Assembly: GCF_002482385.1 (NCBI RefSeq)
Contig: NZ_DLFW01000047.1
Location: 82,405-146,404, forward strand
Reading direction: 5' to 3'
Length of the DNA stretch: 64,000 nt
Source of the DNA: Dysgonomonas sp. UBA7710
GTDB taxonomy: Bacteria; Bacteroidota; Bacteroidia; Bacteroidales; Dysgonomonadaceae
Of this stretch, positions 25,959-35,914 are shown piece by piece. The notes beneath the pieces are model-generated. The model saw only the letters and a list, made by a program, of their open reading frames with translations, was not told the DNA's origin and made no database searches. Made by a program: the position numbers and the translations under genes. Each line of letters starts with the position of its first letter. Positions within the stretch are counted from its first letter, which is position 1.

Positions 25959-27965
25959 TTACCATTCGGGATTTTGCATAGCCTGCTTTTCTCCTGCGGA
26001 TAAAGATTGTCCGTTTTTAGTTACAGCATCGAGGAAAGTTTGTGGCAATGGACGAAGGTAGTGCTTACTTGCCTTAAAAGCCGAACCTGTAATAACCGAA
26101 CCGTCATTAAATGCTTCAAACCGTTTTTCAAGCTGTTTGCTACGAGCCAAGTCTGGCCAACGATGTAATTCACCCATCAATTCACGAGAACGCTCATTCA
26201 TGATAAAGACCATAAACTTCTCGGCATCTGAACTTGCATTCAGAACATCATAAAATTCTTTTGTGGAATTAAATATATCACTTACCGACGCAAACTGCAT
26301 CACACTCTTTGTAGGAGCTGTCGTCTCCGGCATATTATTATTAGATTCGTAGTATGTATTTGTCTCCGAGTACACTGCAAATCCGGTACCACTCCCGTGT
26401 CCTGCCGAATTCTTCTTATAAGCCTGTCCTCCGTCGACATTTTTATTACGCACTTCCCCATCAGCATATCCGGCTCTCTCACGTAGCTTATTGATATACG
26501 GAAGAGCTTCACTGTATTTACCCTGACGGCCATAAGCCTCCGCAACCATCAGATAATCCTCTGCCGAACGGGCCAGTATACCATCGCGGCATCCGAACTG
26601 ATCTGCAACTGTAGTACGCGAACCATCACGGAATTTACTTAATGCGACATAACGTGATTTAGTCGCATATGTACCACTGTTGCCATGTTCGCCGATGTAT
26701 AATTTTGACTCACCTTTAAAGTAGCGGACAAACATATAAGGGGCATAATAATTAAGGTTGTCTGAAGTATAACGGGTATCTCCTGCATCGTTAACTATAT
26801 AGCGGACCGCTTCTTCTCCTCCGGTAAATCTAGGATCATCTGCCGTTTTTCCGGCAGGGGCGTAACTACCCCACTTAGGTGCCGCCGAAGGGTTATTGCA
26901 ACGATATGATGTTATATAACTTTTCCAAAAACGTGAATCATTCACCCTGTCATATACATCAAGGGCATATTCGGTTGTACGCAAACGGGAAAATTCACGG
27001 TCACCCGATATATCCCTCTTCAAACCCACAAGATTCTGATAAAGAGATGGATAATACAAATGTACCTGATTACCATAACGACCTTTAGATGAGGCATCAT
27101 TTGAAAACTGGGCGGCTAATACAACTTCCGTTACTTTTTCATTTGCACCGTTAGGCTCCTGATAATTCCATAAATCAACAAAATCATTACATAAAGGATG
27201 AGCGGTAATAACCTCCTTTGAAAATTTTATAACATCGTCTAAGTCCTGAGTTTTATAACCACTATTCCAGGAGTCGTTTAATTCACTCGCCCGGAATAAA
27301 CAAGCTTTGGCAATAAAATGAGCTGCCGCCCATTTTGTTAAACGGCCTGTTTGGCTGACGCTTGGAGGTAATAAATTGTACGCTTCTTTCAAATCGGATA
27401 TTACAAGATTGTATGTATCTTCAATACTGCCACGTTCAAAATCGGTCGTTGCACCTATGACAGGTTCCTTCAATAAAGGCACTCCTCCGAATTGACAAAC
27501 TAAACGGAAATAGTTGAATCCCCTCATAAAATACCCTTCTCCCAAACGGGTATTATAATTAGCGCTATTCGAATCATAATACAGAGGAACATTCTTTATC
27601 AATATATTAGCCGAAGATATGCCGGAATACATATTATCCCATAGTTCGGGCATTCCATTTGCCCTGCTGGGATCAAAAGCCGATGTATAACTATTGTAAG
27701 GTTCCTGAATCCCGTCATTTGCCACAGCCATCTCGTCTGTCCCGTATTGCCAGAGGGTATAGACCCATTCATAGTTGAAATGAAACTCAAGATTTTGATA
27801 GAGGCCGATAGACAGCTTGTCAAGACCTTCCTGTGTTTCGAAAGACTGCGTACTTTCTGTTGTTATCAATTTCTCATTGAGAAAATCAGCGCTACAAGAC
27901 GAAAGGCCAAATATTGAGGATGCAATTATCAACCCCGTATATAATATTTTATATTTATTATTCAT
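25959..27965 (-). CDS. SusD/RagB-family surface glycan-binding lipoprotein
   Basis: Surface lipoprotein partner of the SusC encoded just upstream, expected to bind RG-I oligosaccharides. The lipobox LSSC precedes SADFLNEKLITTESTQSF, the normal SusD opening. The TPR region includes GEGYFMRGFNYFRLVCQFGGVPLL at about residues 125-150, and the C-terminal region has MNERSRELMGELHRWPDLARS (about 605-625) and HYLRPLPQTFLDAV. The length is 668 residues from ATG 27965; ATG 27974 gives three more residues and is also possible. It begins within 15 nt of the SusC stop. Substrate is inferred from the PL11, CE12, GH105 and RhaM genes in the same operon. Confidence 0.95.
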   Translation of the reverse strand: MNNKYKILYTGLIIASSIFGLSSCSADFLNEKLITTESTQSFETQEGLDKLSIGLYQNLEFHFNYEWVYTLWQYGTDEMAVANDGIQEPYNSYTSAFDPSRANGMPELWDNMYSGISSANILIKNVPLYYDSNSANYNTRLGEGYFMRGFNYFRLVCQFGGVPLLKEPVIGATTDFERGSIEDTYNLVISDLKEAYNLLPPSVSQTGRLTKWAAAHFIAKACLFRASELNDSWNSGYKTQDLDDVIKFSKEVITAHPLCNDFVDLWNYQEPNGANEKVTEVVLAAQFSNDASSKGRYGNQVHLYYPSLYQNLVGLKRDISGDREFSRLRTTEYALDVYDRVNDSRFWKSYITSYRCNNPSAAPKWGSYAPAGKTADDPRFTGGEEAVRYIVNDAGDTRYTSDNLNYYAPYMFVRYFKGESKLYIGEHGNSGTYATKSRYVALSKFRDGSRTTVADQFGCRDGILARSAEDYLMVAEAYGRQGKYSEALPYINKLRERAGYADGEVRNKNVDGGQAYKKNSAGHGSGTGFAVYSETNTYYESNNNMPETTAPTKSVMQFASVSDIFNSTKEFYDVLNASSDAEKFMVFIMNERSRELMGELHRWPDLARSKQLEKRFEAFNDGSVITGSAFKASKHYLRPLPQTFLDAVTKNGQSLSAGEKQAMQNPEW

Positions 27966-27977
27966 AATAAGCATTTA

Positions 27978-30900
27978 TTAAAATCCGACATTAATACCAA
28001 AAACAAAACTACGGTTGAATGTAGACCCACCTAAGTCCGGATCGATAAAGTCTATCTTTGAATAAATGAGGCCCGGATTCATACATTGTGCATAAAGCTT
28101 AAGATTATTAATACCTAAAGATTTGGTTATTTTCGGAGAGAAGTTATATCCTAATGAGATATTTCTCAATTTGACGAACGAACCGTCGCGATAACTCATC
28201 GAAGCTTTGTATGTATCACCATTCTCTCCACCTACACCTGGAGCATAATATTCAGCACTTTCATTCACTCCTTCAATCCAGTAGTCGAGTTTGCGCATAG
28301 CAAAACGTCCGGAAAGAGTTTCCTCTCCTGTACGAACAGTAAACCCAAAACGCCCGTATAAGAAGAACGATAGTTCCCAGTTTTTATAAGTAAATGTATT
28401 CAGTAGGCCTCCGGACCAGTCAGGGCGAGCTTTACCTACAATTTGCCTGTCATTATTAGCATCTATATTTCCGTCTCCATTAAGATCCCTGACTTTCAAC
28501 TGTCCCGGTTCACGGCCATATTTTGCAGCTTCTTCTTTTTCGCTGGTTTTCCACACACCATCGTAGACATAGTCATAATACGAGCCTATAGATTCTCCGA
28601 CAAACCATCCGTTGGCTATATCCTGAGTTTTTCCATCCGCCAACTCTGTAATCTTATTTTTATCAGCAGAGAACGTAATAGACGAAGTCCATCCAAAATC
28701 TTTTGTTTGTATATTAGTTGTATTTAAAGTGATATCAATCCCTTTATTTTCAGTCTTTCCTACATTTGCCCAGGTTCTCAAATAGCCGGTCAGAGAAGGT
28801 AAACTTTTTGTCATCAACAGGTCTGAGGTTTTCGATTTATATAAATCGATAGAGCCTCCTATACGTCCTTTCAGGAAAGAGAAGTCTAAACCCAGATTAT
28901 ATTGGGTAGTCTTTTCCCATCCCAATTCCGGATTTGCCATTACTACCGGATCTTTTGCAGAAGGGTCTGATGCGACCATACCATTTACCGTAACGTCTCC
29001 GAAATGGTAATAGTTAGGAGCAATAGCACCTTTTGTCGCATATGCATCAATTGCCGAGTTTCCTGTAATACCCACACCTAAACGAAGTTTAAGCAAGTTG
29101 ATCCAACTCATCTCTTTCAGAAATTCTTCCTGCTCTGCTCTCCAACCCAAAGCTGCAGATGGAAAGAAATCCCATTTATGCCCCTCTGCCAATTGAGACG
29201 CTCCGTCCCAACGCCCGGAAGCCGTAAGAAGATATTTATCTGAAAATGCATAATTCATACGAACCATATATGATTGGAGAGATGTTTCTGTGAGATACGT
29301 TCCATAGCTTTGGATATCGCTTTTCGAAGCAATGTTATACCAGAGTTCCTGTGATGAATTAACATAGCTTCTCATATTTGAACCTTCCAGATGATAGGCT
29401 GATGCACTTTGCAATAAAGTAAGACCTAAATTATGCTTGCCAATAGTCTTGTCGTAATACAACAGATTGTCCAGAGTCCATGAGCGTTTGGTTTCAGTAT
29501 TGTACTGAGCCAGATTTTTCCCATCCCCATTTATAGATTCAGCCGGATCGGCTATACCTGTACGACCATAACGGAAATCGGGTCCGAACTGGAAACGGTA
29601 CCGCAGTCCGTCCAATACCTCTGCCATCTTTCCCATATTCAATTCGGCATAAAAACTACCGAAAGCACGAAGATTCTGCCGTTGATTGTTACAATATTCA
29701 GCCTCTCTTATCGGGTTGATGATATTTACGTCTCCTCCCGGATTTCGGATATATCCCCCATTATCATCATAAGGTACAGTCCAGGGTAGCATACCTTGCA
29801 AAGCAAAATAGAGATTGGATGCACCCGTTGTACTCTTGCGAAAGTTATAACCATACTCCTGGTCTCCCCATGTGACATTCATGCTACCCCCTAACTTGAA
29901 CCAATCGTTCGCTTGCATATCCACACTCGTTTTTGCAGTATATCTTTGATAACGTTGTCCCGGTTGCGTGCCGTCCTGATTTAAATATCCAAAGGAGAAA
30001 TAAGCCTGCATTTTATCAGAACCTCCGCTGGCACTAAGTGTATGCTCGTGAGTAAAAGCCGTTTGAAGACCTGCGTCTGTCCAATCATAAGTAGGGACAA
30101 GGCTCCCATCCCAAGAACCGCCGGCCCATCCTTTTTTGAATTGAGCCCATGCATAAGGATCTTGTCCATATACCTTTTCATCATTCTCCATCGAAATAGT
30201 TGTAGATCCATTATATGTGCCTGCTTTTATCTTTGCCGCACGGCTATAATCAATCCATTCCTGAGAATTCATCATTTCCAGTCGGTCATGCATATTTTCC
30301 ACGGAAAAAGTTCCTGAATAATTTATTGAGACTTTACCAGTCTTACCTCTCTTCGTTGTAACAAGAATTACCCCATTGGCACCTCTTGATCCATAAATAG
30401 CTGCTGCCGAGGCATCTTTAAGAACATCTACCGACTCTATATCGCCCGGATTTAAATTTTCAATACCTAATCCCTGTAATGGAATACCATCCACTACATA
30501 TAAAGGGCCATTAGTCGCATTGATAGAACGTTCACCACGTACACGTATAGAGCCTACTTCTCCCGGACGTTCATTAGAAGTTATATCTACTCCGGCTAGT
30601 TTTCCCTGCATAGCTTGTAAAACATTTTGCACAGGCATAGCTTTCATTTCTTTCTCACCAACTCTCACCATAGCTCCGGTCACATCACTTTTCTTCTGAA
30701 CTCCATATCCAACAACGATTACTTCATCCAGCATCTGTGTATCTTCGTGAAGCACAATTTTAATGTGTGTTTGTGATCCTACCGTAATATTCTGCTCAAT
30801 ATAGCCGATGAGCTTTATATTGAGTACATCCTGGGCACCTGCCACAACAGAAAAATTTCCGTCATGATCTGTTACCGTTCCTTTTGTTGATCCTTTTACT

Positions 30901-31055
30901 GTTATTACAGCTCCGATTACACCATCTCCCAAATCATCGACAACTGTACCGGTTACAGTCTTTGTCTGCGCAAAAACTAATGTCGACATAAAAACGAGAA
31001 TCAATGTCAACATACCTCTGGCTCTTAAAAGCCGTTTTCCATGGTAATTCCTCAT
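27978..31055 (-). CDS. SusC-like TonB-dependent outer-membrane transporter
   Basis: Imports oligosaccharides, presumably from RG-I, across the outer membrane using TonB energy. At 1025 residues it is full length. After the signal peptide (ending TLVFAQ) comes a carboxypeptidase-D-like domain (TVTGTVVDDLGDGVIGAVITVKG, about residues 33-110), then the plug with a TonB-box-like DEVIVVGYG and the SusC phrase MQGKLAGVDI, then SAAAIYGSRGANGVILVTTKRGK. The barrel ends SFVFGINVGF. It is the first gene of the long - strand operon and is divergent from the HTCS sensor 377 nt away. That layout, sensor next to SusC, usually means direct regulation by the HTCS. Confidence 0.96.
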   Translation of the reverse strand: MRNYHGKRLLRARGMLTLILVFMSTLVFAQTKTVTGTVVDDLGDGVIGAVITVKGSTKGTVTDHDGNFSVVAGAQDVLNIKLIGYIEQNITVGSQTHIKIVLHEDTQMLDEVIVVGYGVQKKSDVTGAMVRVGEKEMKAMPVQNVLQAMQGKLAGVDITSNERPGEVGSIRVRGERSINATNGPLYVVDGIPLQGLGIENLNPGDIESVDVLKDASAAAIYGSRGANGVILVTTKRGKTGKVSINYSGTFSVENMHDRLEMMNSQEWIDYSRAAKIKAGTYNGSTTISMENDEKVYGQDPYAWAQFKKGWAGGSWDGSLVPTYDWTDAGLQTAFTHEHTLSASGGSDKMQAYFSFGYLNQDGTQPGQRYQRYTAKTSVDMQANDWFKLGGSMNVTWGDQEYGYNFRKSTTGASNLYFALQGMLPWTVPYDDNGGYIRNPGGDVNIINPIREAEYCNNQRQNLRAFGSFYAELNMGKMAEVLDGLRYRFQFGPDFRYGRTGIADPAESINGDGKNLAQYNTETKRSWTLDNLLYYDKTIGKHNLGLTLLQSASAYHLEGSNMRSYVNSSQELWYNIASKSDIQSYGTYLTETSLQSYMVRMNYAFSDKYLLTASGRWDGASQLAEGHKWDFFPSAALGWRAEQEEFLKEMSWINLLKLRLGVGITGNSAIDAYATKGAIAPNYYHFGDVTVNGMVASDPSAKDPVVMANPELGWEKTTQYNLGLDFSFLKGRIGGSIDLYKSKTSDLLMTKSLPSLTGYLRTWANVGKTENKGIDITLNTTNIQTKDFGWTSSITFSADKNKITELADGKTQDIANGWFVGESIGSYYDYVYDGVWKTSEKEEAAKYGREPGQLKVRDLNGDGNIDANNDRQIVGKARPDWSGGLLNTFTYKNWELSFFLYGRFGFTVRTGEETLSGRFAMRKLDYWIEGVNESAEYYAPGVGGENGDTYKASMSYRDGSFVKLRNISLGYNFSPKITKSLGINNLKLYAQCMNPGLIYSKIDFIDPDLGGSTFNRSFVFGINVGF

Positions 31056-31160
31056 AAATATTAATTTAAAATGGTAATTGAGTTTCGTGTGTTTAAATTC
31101 TTTTTGCTTTAGATTCTAAAAATTACAACACCAGGTTTTTCATATTTCGATTTACAGCAG

Positions 31161-31168
31161 CAAAACTA
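31161..31168 (-). promoter_or_regulatory. Candidate -7 box for the region-2 susC gene
   Basis: On the - strand the bases read TAGTTTTG, an exact TAnnTTTG match to the Bacteroidota -7 consensus, about 106 nt before the SusC start codon. A TTTC at 31187-31190 lies at roughly the -33 distance. The 377-nt gap 31056-31432 otherwise shows AT-rich sequence without recognisable repeats or genes; an HTCS-binding site is expected there but not identified. Confidence 0.5.
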
Positions 31169-31397
31169 AGATTAACATATTTTCAGAAAAATGTATTTTT
31201 GTTCATAGTTATGGAAATTCATTTTTGCTATTACAAAACATACAATATTGTAAAAATGCAAATTTCGGAAATTGTTTACAGGAAACAGTTACAAGCCAGA
31301 CTTTCGCAGATTGCAGGACAAAGGAACATGACATCTGTAAAATCGTTCAATCTCATAGATTTTTAGCCACCCGGCCCCGAATAAACATTAGTTTTCG

Positions 31398-31405
31398 TAC
31401 TTTTG
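31398..31405 (+). promoter_or_regulatory. Candidate -7 box for the HTCS gene
   Basis: TACTTTTG fits TAnnTTTG exactly and lies 27 nt before the HTCS start at 31433. No clear TTTG box is seen at the -33 position, consistent with weak constitutive expression of a sensor. The fit is based on the short consensus only. Confidence 0.4.
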
Positions 31406-31432
31406 ATAAGAGTTTCAAATATTGTTAGCCTT

Positions 31433-34400
31433 ATGAACCTATTGAAATCTATAGTCTTCATTATTCTATTCATTATCTTACCTGTAAAATCGTATCCGGC
31501 AAAGGACAACAATTTGCAGTTCACACAAATCAGTACGAAAGACGGGCTGTCGCAAAATACTGTCCGGGCAATTCTCGAGGATAAAAAAGGTTTTATCTGG
31601 GCAGGAACTTTAGATGGACTGAACAGATATGATGGCTATAATCTTATTGCTTACAAACCTCAGCTTAACAATCCGAATTCACTGATAGACCATCGTATAA
31701 AAGACGTTTTTCAGGACAAAGACGGGTATTTGTGGATCAAGACATATAAGAATGAGTTCAGCTGTTATAATCCGGTTTCAGATTCCTTTGTAAACTACCA
31801 TTCACAGGGAAATAAGATCCATGAAAACAATGCATATTATATAAATTATTATGAAACTTCGGATGGTACTATCTGGTTGTGGGGAAATACCAACGGTTGC
31901 CTGCGAATACACAAAACGGGGAGTAGATTTTCCACAAAATCATTTCTTACCGGGAAGACAACAGAGAATAAGAAAGACTGTAAATTTCTCTTCGAAGACT
32001 CCAAAGCTGCAATATGGGTTGGCGGCGAATCCGGTCTTTTCATGATATCGGGAGATAAGGCAGATACTCTCTTTTACAATGAACATTCTTTTACTAAAGC
32101 AATAGAACTTAATAATAAAATATACTTCATAACCGAAAAGTCGGCTATCGTCGAATATGATATTAAACGAAAATCATTTCAGGAAACTGCCAACACCTCA
32201 CTCAATGACATTTATTCCGATGTGACTAAATTATCAGATAATGAACTATTGATAACAACAAAAGCGTCGGGACTTATTTCATATAATATAAGTACCGGAC
32301 TTTTTGACAAACCTGTTTGGGCAAAAGATCCGCAACTCGCAGGTAATACAGAGTTTATAATCGATAAGAATCAGGGTATCTGGATATATAATCACTCCGG
32401 TATAGTATGGTATTATAATCAAAACAGCCGAAAGGTAAAAAAGATGGAATTAATACCATCGGCTATTGCTCAAATCATCGACTTAGAGAGATATAATGTA
32501 TTCATAGATTCTAAAGGTTTCATCTGGATTACGACATATGGGAATGGACTATTTTACTATAATCCTGAAACTGAGATTCTACAGAACTATAAGTATAGCG
32601 CCGACAAGAACAGTCCTGCATCGGATTATCTCCTGTCCATCACGGAAGACAGATATGGAAATATCTGGATTGGAAGCGAATATGCAGGTATCATTAAGGT
32701 TACCAAACCCAATTACGACATACAGATTGTCCGCCCTGAGATAGAGACTTCAATAGGGAAAAACAACAATGTACGCACAATATATGCCGACGCATTCGAC
32801 AAAACATGGGTAGGCACAAAGAATGGCAGCTTATATGTATATGAAGACATCCTGGAAGCCGGGAGATGTATATATAAAGATATGAATCCTTATACTTTGA
32901 CCGAAGACTCCAGAAAAAGAATGTGGGTAGGGACTAAAGGAAAAGGCTTATACATCATAGATCTGGCCACATACAAAGAAATAGCTCACTATACGAATAT
33001 AGAGACAGATACCAATTCACTAAGCTACAATACCATCTTCAATATATATAAAGACAATAAAAGCCGTATGTGGATAGGCACTTTCGGAGGAGGGATAAAC
33101 CTTGCCGAAGATACACCCGGCGGTATTAAGTTCAAACGTTTCTTCTTCGACGACGGCAACCGTAGTTATATCAGGTATATATATCAGGATAGTAAAGACC
33201 GTATATGGGCAGGAAGTAGCGACGGCATCCTTTTATTCAATCCGGAAGAGTTGATAAAAAATCCTAAAGCCTATAAAACATACCGCATGAACCTGAATAA
33301 GAAAAACGGTATTAACTGTAATGATATAAAGACAATATTTGAAGACGAGGAAGGCATCATCTGGATAGGTACTGCCGGAGGCGGACTAAATAAGTTTATT
33401 CCTGCTACCGCGGAGAATGATGAACATTTTATAGCCTATACTACTGCAAACGGTTTGTCCGGTGATTTTGTATCAGGTATTCAAGAAGACAAAGAACATA
33501 ATCTGTGGATCAGCACAGAAAGTGGAATAACCAAGTTTAATAAGAATACAAACACATTCATAATCTATCAGTTTTCTGAGAAAACATACGGCAACCATTT
33601 CAATGAGAATGCAAATATCCACTACAAAAACGGCAATATGTTGTGGGGTAGCCTCGATGGATTAATCGTTTTCAACCCCGAATCGTTCGTGCCCGACCAA
33701 AATACCCCACCTGTTACATTGACAGACTTTTTCATTTATGATGTCAAGGTTGAGGCCGGAAAAAAAGACTCACCCCTGAAACAATCGATAAGCTATTCCG
33801 ATAAAATAAACTTAAACTATAAGCAGAATACATTCACTATCGAATTCGCCTCCTTAGTATTAAAAGATCCGGCAAAAAACAGGTACGTTTATATGCTGGA
33901 AAACTATGACAAGCAATGGAGCGCGATAAGCCATTATAATACAGCCACCTACAAAAACCTTTCATCGGGGAAATATATATTCAAGGTAAGAGGGACAAAC
34001 AGTGACGGAATCTGGAATGAGGAAGTCACACAGATTGAAATCATTATCTCACCCCCTTTCTGGAAGTCATGGTATGCCTATATTATTTATGGCCTGTTAG
34101 TAATGCTCCTTTTATACATCGCTTTCAGACTTATCTATAAGTTTAATATGCTGAATAATAATGTAAAACTAGAAAAAGAGCTGACAAATCATAAACTGCG
34201 TTTCTTTACCAACATATCCCACGAATTCAGAACCCCGCTGACGCTGATCAGAGGGGCTGTGGAAAACCTGAATGAACAAACAGGAGTGTCTCCGCACGCA
34301 ATGAAGCAGATAAACATTCTGGGTAGAAACTCCGTTATACTCACCCGGCTCATCGACCAGTTACTAGAATTCCGAAAACTACAGAATAATGTATTGACTC

Positions 34401-35761
34401 TCGATTTGGAAGATACCGATATCATTGACTTTTCCAAAGACATATATTCCAATTTTCAGGAAGCCGCTAATCAGAAGAAAATAGAGTACTCGTTTATCAG
34501 CAACACCGAGTCATATAAGATGTTTATAGATCGCCGCAAGGTGGATAAGATCCTGTATAACCTGTTATCCAACGCATTCAAGTTTACTCCTAACGGGGGC
34601 AAAATAGAACTTATGATTTCTATCGACCAGCAAAAGCAAACATGCCTTTTCAAAGTGAAAGATAACGGTATAGGTGTCGACAAAGATAAGCAGCATATGC
34701 TGTTCAGCCGTTTCATGCAAATCAACTTTTCATCGTCCGGAACCGGCGTAGGTCTGTCTCTGGTAAAAGAGTTTGTCGATGTACATAAAGGCAGGATCTG
34801 GTATGAGAACAATGAAGAACAAGGCTCCATATTCAATGTCGAGATATCTGTAAATAAGGAAACTTACAAAGGCGAAAATTTCATTACTCCAACTCATTCC
34901 GATATTATCCCTACCGAAAACAAGAGCAAGATACTTTATCCATCGGATAATACTGAAAGCATCCAATTACCGGATATAGACGATTCCACACTCTCCAATT
35001 ACAAGATGCTTATAATCGACGACAACGATGATATCCGCAATTTCCTGATTGATGAATTCAGCAAATACTTTATGGTAGAAGTTGCCGAAGACGGACAAAA
35101 AGGATTGCAAAAGGCGGTTGAAACAAACCCAGACCTTATTATCTGCGATGTAATGATGCCTGCCATGGATGGATTTGAAGTGACACGGAGACTGAAAGAA
35201 GATTTCCAGACCTGCCATATTCCTATCATCCTGTTAACGGCACATTCGTCGATAGAGCATCAACTGGAAGGTATCCAGAGCGGGGCGGATGCATATATCA
35301 TGAAGCCATTCAGTCTGAAATATCTTGTAACCAGAGTGTTTAAACTGATAGAACAACGGGAACAACTGAAAAAACGTTTTTCGAATGAGTATGTTCTCGA
35401 CGGCAACCTGATTACATCTACAGACAAGGATAAGGAATTCTTCAACCTGATAGATAAAATACTGGAAGAACATCTTGCCGACACCGAATTTTCTGTAGAT
35501 AAGTTCGCCGAATTAGCCAAACAAAGACGTACTATTTTCTACAAAAAGGTTAAAGGCATAACCGGACTTTCGCCTAACGAACTCATAAAGATAAAGCGGT
35601 TGAAACGCGCCGCCGAACTGCTTTTACAGGGAGAACTTACTGTATCCGAAATATCTTACAAGGTAGGCTTTGACGATCCGTTCTATTTCAGCAAATGTTT
35701 CAAAGCCCAGTATAAATGTTCTCCATCGAAATACGGACAACCGATAAATCAGAAGGAGTAA
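31433..35761 (+). CDS. Hybrid two-component system (HTCS) sensor/response regulator
   Basis: A one-protein two-component system of 1442 residues that senses an oligosaccharide in the periplasm and activates its polysaccharide locus. I chose ATG 31433 (MNLLKSIVFIILFIIL, a signal sequence) over an upstream TTG. About 14 propeller repeats such as FIWAGTLDGLNRYDGYN and RMWVGTKGKGLYIID form two seven-bladed domains, followed by a Y_Y_Y domain (about 770-880) and one membrane helix (WYAYIIYGLLVMLLLYIAF). The cytoplasmic part has a HisKA box NISHEFRTP with H930, an ATPase domain (VKDNGIGVD, GTGVGLSLV), a receiver with D1239 in CDVMMPAMDG, and an AraC-type DNA-binding end (EISYKVGFDDPFYFSKCFK). All key residues are intact. 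Divergence from SusC points to control of the RG-I operon. Confidence 0.95.
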   Translation: MNLLKSIVFIILFIILPVKSYPAKDNNLQFTQISTKDGLSQNTVRAILEDKKGFIWAGTLDGLNRYDGYNLIAYKPQLNNPNSLIDHRIKDVFQDKDGYLWIKTYKNEFSCYNPVSDSFVNYHSQGNKIHENNAYYINYYETSDGTIWLWGNTNGCLRIHKTGSRFSTKSFLTGKTTENKKDCKFLFEDSKAAIWVGGESGLFMISGDKADTLFYNEHSFTKAIELNNKIYFITEKSAIVEYDIKRKSFQETANTSLNDIYSDVTKLSDNELLITTKASGLISYNISTGLFDKPVWAKDPQLAGNTEFIIDKNQGIWIYNHSGIVWYYNQNSRKVKKMELIPSAIAQIIDLERYNVFIDSKGFIWITTYGNGLFYYNPETEILQNYKYSADKNSPASDYLLSITEDRYGNIWIGSEYAGIIKVTKPNYDIQIVRPEIETSIGKNNNVRTIYADAFDKTWVGTKNGSLYVYEDILEAGRCIYKDMNPYTLTEDSRKRMWVGTKGKGLYIIDLATYKEIAHYTNIETDTNSLSYNTIFNIYKDNKSRMWIGTFGGGINLAEDTPGGIKFKRFFFDDGNRSYIRYIYQDSKDRIWAGSSDGILLFNPEELIKNPKAYKTYRMNLNKKNGINCNDIKTIFEDEEGIIWIGTAGGGLNKFIPATAENDEHFIAYTTANGLSGDFVSGIQEDKEHNLWISTESGITKFNKNTNTFIIYQFSEKTYGNHFNENANIHYKNGNMLWGSLDGLIVFNPESFVPDQNTPPVTLTDFFIYDVKVEAGKKDSPLKQSISYSDKINLNYKQNTFTIEFASLVLKDPAKNRYVYMLENYDKQWSAISHYNTATYKNLSSGKYIFKVRGTNSDGIWNEEVTQIEIIISPPFWKSWYAYIIYGLLVMLLLYIAFRLIYKFNMLNNNVKLEKELTNHKLRFFTNISHEFRTPLTLIRGAVENLNEQTGVSPHAMKQINILGRNSVILTRLIDQLLEFRKLQNNVLTLDLEDTDIIDFSKDIYSNFQEAANQKKIEYSFISNTESYKMFIDRRKVDKILYNLLSNAFKFTPNGGKIELMISIDQQKQTCLFKVKDNGIGVDKDKQHMLFSRFMQINFSSSGTGVGLSLVKEFVDVHKGRIWYENNEEQGSIFNVEISVNKETYKGENFITPTHSDIIPTENKSKILYPSDNTESIQLPDIDDSTLSNYKMLIIDDNDDIRNFLIDEFSKYFMVEVAEDGQKGLQKAVETNPDLIICDVMMPAMDGFEVTRRLKEDFQTCHIPIILLTAHSSIEHQLEGIQSGADAYIMKPFSLKYLVTRVFKLIEQREQLKKRFSNEYVLDGNLITSTDKDKEFFNLIDKILEEHLADTEFSVDKFAELAKQRRTIFYKKVKGITGLSPNELIKIKRLKRAAELLLQGELTVSEISYKVGFDDPFYFSKCFKAQYKCSPSKYGQPINQKE

Positions 35762-35914
35762 ATCCACAAGTTTCAGAACATGACAAACAACGCTCACAAA
35801 AAAGATTTATATCATTAATTACCAACACGTTTAAACGATCATCATTAACTGTCCCCCAAAAGCAAATTTTCTACCATCGGAAAAGAGTCTCTCATAAAGC
35901 ATAAAGACCGCTGT

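Noticed and set aside
31225..31428. 67-residue + strand open frame in the SusC-HTCS gap
   Set aside because: It covers the expected divergent promoter region and has Cys/Thr-rich random composition; no domain.
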